Positions 34,928 to 43,620 of a stretch of 64,000 nt of DNA are shown one piece after another; within the stretch, counting starts at the first letter, position 1; the number at the start of each line of letters is the position of its first letter. A program made the translations under genes and the position numbers. The notes beneath the pieces were generated by a model. It saw nothing but the letters and a program-made list of their open reading frames with translations. It was not told the origin of the DNA and made no database searches. The stretch is from Terfezia claveryi (lineage: Eukaryota > Ascomycota > Pezizomycetes > Pezizales > Pezizaceae): the NCBI GenBank assembly GCA_015179025.1, contig WHUX01000133.1, positions 87,885 through 151,884 of the forward strand, written 5' to 3'.

Positions 34928-36297
34928 TCATCGTGGGAGGCCTACTGCTTTTAACACATTCTCATATCCTACTTCTTCCCACCCCCTGGCCTCCTCCCGA
35001 TCCTTCACCCAAATCATTCCTAGCATCCCCACACTATTCACCCATACTTGCGGACAAGCCTTTGGACCTTCACAATAACCCCGTGTTCGTGGGGCTAACA
35101 TCATGAAGGTTGACGCCATGACCATATTATAGTGCACTGGTAGGTTCATCGAGTTCTGCATATTGTATATGGCAAATGAACGTTGTACGAAAGAAAGCAG
35201 TGTGAGATAAGTTTGGTAGAGAACCTGATGATAAGTGCTGCTACGTCGAAGTTCTATTGTAGTTGTTGGAATCTGAGGTAATGGTAGAATAAAATGAGTG
35301 AAAGGCACCTTTGGATGACTGTATGGCGTTCTGGAACCAAGATGCATTGCCACCTCCTCGGGGAACCATTTCCTTCTGCTATCCTTCTCAGATGACTCTG
35401 GTTGCGGCCACTCAACAATTTGGAGATGTCGATGAGCTTGGCTTGCACCACTGTTCCTCCCACAATTGAAAAAAACTAGATCATCTAGTGATTTTGTTCT
35501 GTCTGTTGTTCGAAGTTGTACCAATAAATCCACTAAGGCTCTCCAGTCTTCTCTTCGCAATACTCCTTCCTGTGGTTGAAATTCATTCGTGATTAAGAGA
35601 AGTTGCCGAGGCAAGACACAGTACTTGTTAAGCAACAGGGTGTGATCTGAACCAATGGGCCCAACTGTGAGTTCAGGCTCCGGGTTCAAGAATGGACCGT
35701 GAGACAGTGGCTTTTGTGGTTGTGCCATTACAGAAAAGGCTGTTGAAGGAAGGTTAGATTTTCGGATATCCTGGAATCCACCTCCTTGAGTGCTAGGCGT
35801 GGTCACTTTGAACTGGAGGTATGCTTTCAGGCTCGGAATGAGATTTGGAGAATGCGAGTTTTGTCCTGACAACGAAGGTCGAATGTGTACATGTCTCAAT
35901 ATTGCCGGTGCTATCAAGCCTGCAGTAGGTTTACGCTCTGGAGAATCACTAGTCCAGAAACATGTCTTTTTCGATAATCCATGAGCCGTGAAGATATAGA
36001 ACTATCCTGTCCATTAGCAAAGCCTAGAAATATTATGGTATCGATGTCGAGGGCAACGTAAATAGTCAAACCTACCGTTATATACTCTCCGTCGACTTTC
36101 TCCACGGTATCTCCGTTGCAGAATACCAGGCCCTGGCCGACAGCTGTATCATACTTCTCTTTTATCCGCTCTCGAAGCTTTGGAACTAATGGGACTGTCC
36201 GAGGCAAGGTACCCAGGGAGCTCGCTTTTATAGCACGAAACTCTGGTAATGTTTGTAGGGGAGGAGAAACCTCGAGTTCTGTCGCGTCGCTTATCAT
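34928..36297 (-). CDS. APA2: ATP adenylyltransferase / Ap4A phosphorylase family protein
   Basis: Exons 36076-36297 and 34928-36001 give 431 residues. The N-terminus (residues 1-74) matches the family start, with PRTVPLVPKLRERI and GQGLVFCNGDTVEKVDG. The C-terminal half has LLLNKYCVLPRQLLLITNEFQPQ, then the nucleotide-binding loop FNCGRNSGASQAHRHLQ, which holds the HIT-superfamily H-x-H-x-Q active site. PVHYNMVM and WVNSVGMLGM follow. Family enzymes phosphorolyse diadenosine tetraphosphate to ATP and ADP in the cytosol. The acceptor choice at 36002-36003 keeps frame; the alternative acceptor 5 bases upstream gives an early stop. Residues 75-110 after the junction do not resemble the family as I know it, so the splice model there is weaker, or the paralogue is divergent. 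Confidence 0.72.
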
Positions 36298-36552
36298 AAT
36301 TTGAGGACAAGCAAGAAGAGTCGGGAATCTAGGAAATTCAGTTGGAAATGAGGGTGGTACTCGTCCATGTAAGTAAGGGGGCCTTGAATGTCACACACGG
36401 ACTCGAACTCATCATGGGGGCTGAGCCAGGAGGTCAGTTACTCCAAGGCCTGTGAATTCAAAAGGGCTAAGGTATACCTACAAATTCAACCTCCTTCACT
36501 CCCCCTATATGAATTAAACCTCAAAATATTTAAGTAATTAATTATTGAAGGT
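36298..36552. other. Upstream region of the Ap4A phosphorylase gene
   Basis: Contains an inverted pair GGCCTTG/CAAGGCC about 60 bases apart (36379-36460) with a B-box-like AGTTCGAGTCC on the minus strand. It resembles a degraded tRNA but the arms do not fold correctly. Confidence 0.3.
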
Positions 36553-36731
36553 CTACGGAGGTGCGGAACAAGGTCTTTTCCTCCTTCCTATTTCGGAAAT
36601 TTCCACTCAATTCATTCTTAGTCTCGATCAGACCCTCGTAAAGAGTTCATTCTGTGCATGGGCTAGATTGTATACAATATGTAATTCCCAATTAGGAAGT
36701 AGGAAAAGACTTTTGTTCATCACCTCCGTAG
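36553..36731. mobile_element. MITE with about 46-bp terminal inverted repeats
   Basis: The left end CTACGGAGGTG...GAACAA..GTCTTTTCCT (36553 on) is the reverse complement of the right end, which closes at 36731 with CACCTCCGTAG. Similarity runs about 46 bases inward with scattered mismatches. It is 179 bp with no coding capacity. Its centre (36619-36647) shares a TAGTCTCGATCAGA segment with the LTR-like repeat at 52713. Target duplication unclear. Confidence 0.72.
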
Positions 36732-37278
36732 TTGGGACTTCTTAAGACACTCTATTATTCATCTTGTTGTTCTTTTTCGCGGTGGCTTCAGTTGGCTGTT
36801 CGCGGCCTTGAATGTAGACGCAACAAGCTGAATGTAAAGAGCACTATGAAATTGCGGTGGGGTCTTGTTCGTGTTTGCCATGGGGTCGTGTTTGCGTTTG
36901 GGTTCGGCACCGTTAGTTAGATAATGTAACCTTGGGAATGAAACAGATGGATCCAAAGCTACCTAGCCAGCTTCTCTAGCTGACATGTGACATGTGTCAG
37001 ACCGGTTGCTCTGTATTTCTAATGATACACGGGAAAATATCTCATAAAAAGTCTAGGTACCTGTTGGCTCTTCTCTAGTTGCCAATCAGCATCCTCGAAT
37101 CCATAAGGTCCAGCGATTGGTTCTTCATGAATAGTACTCTCGTGACTTCTTTCCAGGAGGCGTCGTGGTCTGACGTGGGAAGGTCGTCTCTGGCAAACGT
37201 TACATACGATAGAAAGTTCAAAAGAGGAAAGCTGGCTCCAAAATGATGGGCTCATTCATACCTGATAGAGCATGAATC

Positions 37279-37306
37279 GGATGATATAACCAGACTAGGA
37301 TGATAT
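37279..37306 (+). repeat. 10-nt micro-insertion with 9-bp direct repeats
   Basis: GGATGATAT occurs at 37279-37287 and again at 37298-37306. Between them lies exactly AACCAGACTA. The same 10-nt insert with a different 9-bp duplication is found at 40103-40130. Confidence 0.8.
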
Positions 37307-37434
37307 ATGTGATAATATTTTTAGTGGTAACCCATGAATGGTAATTAGGAGGGTATCCTAATAATGTGACTTTGTATTGGCGTTCTCTGGTTCAAGGTTG
37401 CTGGTTGCTGTTCTGAATTCCAATACCTTTTACT

Positions 37435-37830
37435 TCATACGATCTTCTTGTATAGGTTCAGGTTCAGCTGATTGTCTTGAAGGCCACTGGACCGCATTGT
37501 TACTATGGTATGGTTTGAGTTTACTAACATGGAAGGTGTTGTATATAAGTTGAAGGTCAGGTTGACTATATAAATCTAGACTATAGTTATTATGTCTCCA
37601 GTTAGTGGAGATAATGAGAAAAGGTCCTAACCATTATAGTTTGAGTTCCGTGAGTTATTCGAGAGGTTAATATTCTCAGAGGACACCATAACTTGTTGAC
37701 AGACTATTTTGGTGGTTCAGTTGTCTTTTGTTGGCTTGGGTAGCTTGAGTCTTCTTATGGCGTCATAAAGGGCTCTAGACGTCTCTTCATGTCGATTGGT
37801 AGTGGGTGTATAATAATTATTGATGGGATA
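37435..37830 (-). pseudogene. Ty3/gypsy integrase C-terminal relic
   Basis: Minus-strand reading shows, in order, an integrase-tail block with VMVSSENINL, then GPFLIISTNWRH, then NTFHVSKLKPYH at about 37525-37560, followed by a Pro/Glu-rich end. FHVSKLKP is the characteristic end of Ty3/gypsy integrases ahead of a chromodomain. In-frame stops and frameshifts make it non-functional. Upstream domains were not found. Confidence 0.65.
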
Positions 37831-37897
37831 TGGGAATAACAATACTCCCAAGTATGTGTCAAATCCAAATACTGTAAAAAAATGAACAATTCCTCCT

Positions 37898-38442
37898 AGC
37901 TAAAGTTCCTGTGGAGGGTGTTGTGCCAACCAGACTAACCTAAAGTTGGGTTCAACTGGAATCCTTCGACTTTACATACCCTCTAGCTACTTGAAGATCA
38001 CGATCTCCGACTATCCATCTGTTCCCCGGTGATAGGCGTAGACAGTAACAACTTGTTCCTACCCCAATCTTGAAAATGTGCTCATATAAAAAGAGAGTAT
38101 CGAGACTCGATCAAAGATTATTTAAAAGAGTATCCCATGATTAGGACTACATGAGTATTAAAAGTAGTGGTACACTGTTCCGCTGTGAAATTGCTAAATC
38201 CTAATTGTCTATCAACAATCGCCCATAGTCATGAAGTACAAACCACATGATCTTGTCCGACGGGAATATTTCGGTACAGGGTGGAATATTTTAATGAAAA
38301 CAGGTGAGTTTGCGCCATAAGATTCAACGTTCGCGGACAGTATCACGTGCTGTGGCTGGATGTGCGGAATGTCACGGTGTGCGCAAGGATCTGATAAGAG
38401 ATCTTGATTGGCAACCACGAGCGGCTTGTGCCAACCAGACTA
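37898..38442 (+). repeat. Two further copies of the AACCAGACTA-ending motif
   Basis: GTGCCAACCAGACTA occurs at 37923-37937 and 38428-38442, same orientation. The first ends a 31-nt insert bounded by AGCTAAAGT (37898-37906) and ACCTAAAGT (37938-37946), eight of nine matching. No duplication was found for the second. The rest of 37830-38900 is AT-rich DNA without a gene. Confidence 0.6.
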
Positions 38443-39029
38443 TGTTTATCAGATTTTATACAGTCTTGCAATTATGACGGCCAAAATCTTGTCCGGCTCT
38501 GGTATAGAAATGACAGGGGTTGGTATAGGAGTACATAGATAGCTGGTATGGTTATAGAATATATGGGACTACAAGAAGGCAAAGAGTACTAGTGATCTAT
38601 AACTACATATTCTAGATGAGCATGACATAGGTAGGTACAGTTTATGTCGAAAGCGACTGGATCCTGAACATGCAAAGAGAAAGTTAGTGACTTTGGCAAG
38701 CCTTTTTTCTCGATTCACCAAGATATTGAACTTTATAAATATATACTCCAGCAGTTGTTAATCGCCACAGGCAATACTTTTGTTTATTTGAGGAATAAAA
38801 TTACTTCGGATGTCTCCAGTTCTATGATGATACTTATCACCCATAGTCCTACCGCTGGTATTTTGCTAAATGACATTTAGGAGTTACACCCAGCTCAAGA
38901 CCCCGAGAATACGGCCTAGACTAGGAGGAAGTCTGAGGAGGCAGGTGGGATATCCAGTTCCACTGAGAGAGGGAGCTCAGCACCAGCAGTGGTTTTCAAG
39001 GTGTCCCTAGGATATGTACTGTATGTATG

Positions 39030-39115
39030 TATATGCCGTTCCGGAACGGCCCTGCAATTCCGCAACTGCCCCCGGTCCATTCCGGAACTGCCCCTCATTC
39101 CGGAACGGCCTCCGC
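39030..39115. repeat. Cluster of TTCCGGAA-centred palindromic repeats
   Basis: A perfect 16-bp palindrome GCCGTTCCGGAACGGC near 39032 is followed by CAATTCCGCAACTGCCCC, CATTCCGGAACTGCCCC and CATTCCGGAACGGCC. These are four imperfect copies in 85 bp, GC-rich within AT-rich DNA. Confidence 0.7.
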
Positions 39116-39199
39116 AAAGGCCCAGAACATATATGTATTCGCGAGAGTTTTCCCGATTAAAAGTAAAGGAAGATAAATAGGCTACGTTACGGAGTACAA

Positions 39200-39600
39200 A
39201 GAATAGATTCCTGGCGATTTATCTACGAGCTTCAGAGGATCCATCCACCCTGAGGGCCGACAGCTAGTCTACTACCGGCCAGGAGCGGAAGTTGTAAGAA
39301 TACTCTCACGTGATTTAATCCCGGCAAGCATCACGAGATATGCAAGGAATCAGGAACGGCAAATACCAACCTGAGGACAGGGGAACCCAAAATGGCAAAA
39401 CGGGCAAAAATGAGGAAGGATAAAAGAGCGGGAAACTGTCGATTGGAATAAGGGTTTTTCTTTCTTTCTTTAGAGTACTAGGACCATAAGCAATAAGCCT
39501 TATAGCAATATCTAGATAGCTCTGTTACTTCTGAATATACACACTCGATTCTCTTCACGATTCCTCCGCTACATAACCTCGTGGGTTGGTATTGGTGACG
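39200..39600. repeat. LTR-like sequence related to the repeat at 53260
   Basis: The segment ACCATAAGC...AAGCCTTATAGC (39483-39510) and GATTCCTCCGCTACATAACCTCGT (39560-39583) recur in the same order and similar spacing at 53262-53335. This suggests two diverged copies of one dispersed element, possibly solo LTR ends. No flanking duplication was identified. The stretch from 39600 to 40060 has no recognisable feature. Confidence 0.45.
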
Positions 39601-40064
39601 ATGTTGTGCTGGGAGGGTTTTATATTGACCTTCAAGAATTTGAGGGGCATAAGGATTGGGGGAGGGATGTAAGATGGGCGAGTAGTGGTGGGGCTATAGA
39701 TTAGGAAAATATTTCAAGGTCTCAGGGTAATGCTCTGGATGGGTCCGCAGGGATTGGTACCATCTAGGGGACGTAGAATGTAGGTTAGTGATGGTCGTGA
39801 GACTTATGCGATGGTGGAGTTGAAAAAAGCTCATAACAGCATGACACCCCGAATTCCCCTTCCCCCCAATGCATGCTGTGCTATCAAGTTAAAAACCTGT
39901 GCATCTTAATGACGTCTTAAGTCTTTACCTGAAATTACGCTGGTGCCTTTCAGTCGCTCTATCTCATCATGAGTAAAAGACTTATCTGACAGCCGATAAT
40001 AGCAGCCGTATCCTGTATTGATTATCTTGCAGAAAGCCCTCCGAACCTGTTTTTGAACATACCA

Positions 40065-40130
40065 CAGTTTCTCTAGTCTGGTTGCACTACCCCTCGCAGT
40101 TTCTCTACTGGAACCAGACTACTCTACTGG
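40065..40130. repeat. Two nested micro-insertions with direct repeats
   Basis: CAGTTTCTCTA occurs at 40065-40075 and 40097-40107, enclosing TAGTCTGGTTGCACTACCCC-type sequence (23 nt if a 9-bp duplication is assumed). Overlapping this, CTCTACTGG occurs at 40103-40111 and 40122-40130, enclosing AACCAGACTA. The two inserts are in opposite orientation. Confidence 0.8.
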
Positions 40131-40404
40131 CCTCTCAAAAAAAACATCTAAATAAGCCTACATTTTAGCTGTTGTCTTGGTCCCGGTACTCACAAAATAG
40201 CCTCACTGTATGTATGCAAGCGTATGCACTCTTACGTATTCTGACCCCTCGCCTCTCCTTGGTCAGATCTTACATGTAGGTAAGATCCGGAAATGTGACG
40301 GTCCTCTAACACAAAGTTCTGTGTTGCTTTGCCAGTAGGTTGGTTTACCAACATGGGTAGGGGTTGGTTTTACCAATATGGGTAAGTTGTAAGCAGCAGT
40401 GGGG

Positions 40405-40432
40405 CTCCGAGCTCCGAGCTCCGAGCCCCGCC
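40405..40432. repeat. Short CTCCGAG tandem repeat
   Basis: The 7-bp unit CTCCGAG is present about three times in direct succession, about 140 bases upstream of the inhibitor start codon. It may be a promoter microsatellite. Confidence 0.6.
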
Positions 40433-40569
40433 ATGGTCATAAGTACTGTAGCTTCCCCTCTCTCTCCTCACAATCACCGTCTTACGTTCAACGAAATCCA
40501 ACGCACACGAATACATTTATTAGGACAATCTCCTCCGCACAAAGTTTCTTTTCACGAAAGAATATCAAT

Positions 40570-40994
40570 ATGGCAGACTGCACCTACATTGTAAGTGCAG
40601 CTTCTGCTACTTATCCCATATCCCCCTTCACGCTGGAGCTATTGCTAACGGTTTGGTGCTTCTGAACAGATTACTCTTAAGGAGGACGCCACCGATGCAG
40701 AGGTGCAAGCGTAGGTTGACATCAGTATGGCTGTTCACTTCCAGCTCTGACATAAATCGGGGTTTCGTGCAGTGTCAAGGACCAGGTAGTGGCGAGCGGT
40801 GGAAAGATTGAACATGATTACCCTCTGATCAAGGGATTCAGGTATATATACCTTCAAGAACTCTCACAAGCCTGCTACTCTGTCTCTGACTGGGACCTTA
40901 CAGCGCCACACTGCCAGCGATACACACTCTTGAAAGCCACCCGAAGGTGCTGTACATAGAGAAAGACCAGATAGTCAGGACACAGTCGAAGTAG
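40570..40994 (+). CDS. PBI2: Proteinase B inhibitor (I9 propeptide-like)
   Basis: Four small exons, 40570-40590, 40670-40710, 40773-40841 and 40904-40994, give a 73-residue protein; every junction keeps frame. The protein starts MADCTYIITLKEDATDAEVQ, continues KDQVVASGGKIEHDYPLIKGF, then LPAIHTLESHP, and ends near YIEKDQIVRTQSK. This is the length and pattern of the inhibitor I9 family, including yeast Pbi2, which inhibits vacuolar proteinase B and takes part in vacuole fusion. It has no signal peptide, as expected for a cytosolic inhibitor. No single exon is long enough for ORF scans, so it is easily missed. Three introns in 425 bases is notable. Confidence 0.88.
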
Positions 40995-41608
40995 ATCCGT
41001 TATGGCTTTCCGTGTGCAATAGATACCCACATTGCACAAGCATTGGCGTAACGGCAAGTTGGAAAGGCTGACGTGATTGTACCAATTTTGTGGGGATGCG
41101 CACCGGTTGGCTTCATTCATGCGATGCGGATATGGGGTTTTCCTATACTTTATTGATTCCGTTAGTATCTTTTGTATTAAGAAATGAAATGGGCGGAAGG
41201 ATACGGGAGTAAGACAATCTGCTGCTGTACCTAGACAACACAACTGAGAGAACCCGCTTAGGCGCCTTACCGTTTTACTCACCAAACCCAGCTCTGGGAG
41301 AAGACAGCCAATCATCTCCACATCCATCCATCCACAATTGTTATTCCCCTACCTGCATGCGGTCTCTGAATTATCCACTTAGACCTTCGGAGCCATAACT
41401 GCTGTGCGACGGCTTTGATTTTTTGACGGAGCTCTCTTTATCAATATTGTGTCCAAGGAGGTATTGCAATTGCCTGCCATCATGTGTGACAAGACAAACC
41501 CAGTCGATATATCCTCCGTACTTAGTCCCTGTCAACTTGCATTTATCTTGAGAGCCCTTCTTTTACGAAACCTTTAGAATTTGTTCCCATGTGTCCGGGG
41601 ACCCAATC
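40995..41608. other. Intergenic region
   Basis: Holds the 3' flank of PBI2 and the promoter of the mitochondrial kinase. The antisense open frame across PBI2 to 41327 is a shadow without domains. Nothing else is recognised. Confidence 0.4.
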
Positions 41609-43259
41609 ATGATACTCCGAACACGGCCGTTTATTAGGAAGAGCGCTATTGCGTCTCGGGCTCTCGTCGCACATCCAACACCAATACGAACACCGGTAAT
41701 ATGCCTACGCCGTGGATTGTCGACACAGGATCCGGAACTTCGACAGCCGCTGGGAGACAAATTCGCGGCAGCACCACCTGTAGGGGATCCTCAGAGCAAG
41801 CATACCAATACGACGAGCACGACGGGGAGTAATGATGAAGTTGCGCGGTTGGCAGCAATGCCATTGCCGACGTTGACATTGCAGGATCTTGTCCGGTAAG
41901 CCCTATCTTTTATGAGGTCATCTTGTTCCTCATCGCTAACTTCCCTCCTTTAGACACGGCTATCCTCCTCTCTCCTCACAACGCCTCCTCGCCTCCGCCC
42001 GTTACACCCGTTCCGTCCTCCCCATCCGCCTCGCCAAACATATCCTCGCCCTTCGAAACCTCCCTTTCATTATCGTCTCAAACCCACATATCTCTGAGAT
42101 CTACAATAACTATATTTACTCCCTCCGCTCCGTCCTGCAGTTCCCCAATAACCACCCTACTACTCTCGCGGAAGAAGGCCAGTTCACGGAGATGCTGAAG
42201 GATATTGTGAAGGCGCACTCGAATACGATACCTACACTCGCGAAGGGGTTCATAGAATGTAAGAGGTATATTAATCCGGAGGAGGTTGGGTCGGTACTAG
42301 AACGGCATTTGAGAACGAGGATTGGAACTAGGTTGTTGGCAGAGCAGCATATTGCGCTTCATGAGGCTTCTGTTGGGAAGGGAGTGAAGAATCAACAAAA
42401 TGGCGAGGAGGAGGAAAAGAGTGGGGATGGATATATTGGGACAATTGATACTAATATGCTCCCGTCGAAGATTATTTCGTCATGTTCGACGTTTGTAGGG
42501 GATATCTGTGAGTTGAGGTATGGTGTGAGGCCGAAACTTATAATTGAGGGACATACGAAGGAAAAGTTCCCGTATATTCCCGTACATTTGGAGTATATCA
42601 TTACGGAGCTGTTGAAGAATGCGTTTAGAGCCACGATTGAGTCACCGACACTGACGAAAACTCCGCATGATTTGCATGAATCTCAGCAGGATGATGGGGG
42701 TGGGGGTGGGAGTTTACCACCGGTGATTGTTACACTTTCGGTTTCGAGGAGGGATGGTGCTGGGGGGGGGAAGGTGTTGAGTGTTAGGATTAGGGATAGA
42801 GGTGGTGGGATATCGCCGGAGGTTTTGCCGAGTATTTGGAAATACTCGTTTACTACTTTCGATCCTGAGAGGGGCCGGTATTATCCCCCTTCTTCCGCCT
42901 CTACATCTGCTATGTCATCTTCTTCGGCATCCTCACTTTCATCATCATCTTCATCTTCATCTTCATCCTCATCTTCATCTTCATCATCATCACAATATAC
43001 CTACAGCAACATCCACAACCTCACTGGCGTCGTAGACGACTACTCCAACCCGATGAATATGAATCTTGGTATGAGTGGTGGTGGCACAATAGATACAGGC
43101 ACTGGCGGGGGCAGCAGTATCGCGGGGTTGGGGTATGGGTTGCCGTTGTCTAGGGCGTATGCAGAATATTTTGGAGGGACATTGAGTGTGCAGAGTTGTT
43201 TTGGATGGGGAACGGATGTGTATTTGTTCTTGAAGGGGGTGGGGGTGGAGGATATATAG
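41609..43259 (+). CDS. Mitochondrial PDK/BCKDK-type protein kinase
   Basis: Exons 41609-41895 and 41954-43259 give 530 residues. The start at 41609 (MILRTRPFIRKS) gives a basic N-terminus suitable for mitochondrial import. The N-terminal helical-bundle domain reads HGYPPLSSQRLLASARYT and LRNLPFIIVSNPHISEIYNNY. The GHKL ATPase domain follows: N box ELLKNAFRA, G1 box IRDRGGGI, and G-x-G-x-G lid GLGYGLPLSRAYAEYFGG. Family members phosphorylate the E1 subunit of pyruvate or branched-chain 2-oxoacid dehydrogenase in the matrix; which one cannot be decided here. An insert of about 70 residues, mainly a Ser homopolymer encoded by a TCA/TCT trinucleotide repeat (42890-43000), sits between the G1 and G2 boxes, in the ATP lid. 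Confidence 0.88.
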
Positions 43260-43620
43260 GCGTGGACTGCATGGGAAAATAGAAGAGAGAATGCATAGGG
43301 GTAAGTTAATAGCGGAATTTACTTGTAATGTTGGCTGGCGTGGGCACGGATGAGCTTTCGGGGTTGTGATGATACAGGGGTAGGAGCCTTAGATGAATTG
43401 GTTACTTTCAGTTATATATTAGACTCCGTATCTCAATCTCCGTCTTGTGCCAACCAGACTAAACCTCTGATTCGATTTGTGTGATGATCTACGTAGGTAA
43501 TTGTCAACGCTTTATGATTGGGGAAATGTAGCCTTGGCAAAAGCTGTAAATCTTGGCACATTCCAAAAAATAATTTGAATGTTCACAGTTTACGCAGTTT
43601 CCGCTATTCCATCTACCGTC
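43260..43620. other. Short intergenic region with one motif copy
   Basis: Contains GTGCCAACCAGACTA at 43447-43461, preceded by CTT as at 38425. No flanking duplication was found. It includes the BMS1 promoter. Confidence 0.45.

Noticed and set aside
36379..36460. tRNA-like segment on the minus strand with GGCCTTG/CAAGGCC ends and a B-box-like AGTTCGAGTCC
   Set aside because: The T-stem does not pair and the distance from the A-box-like TGGCTCAG to the B box is too short for a tRNA.
37923..38442. The two same-orientation motif copies as ends of one 520-bp transposon
   Set aside because: They are in direct, not inverted, orientation, and the first already has its own flanking near-duplication.
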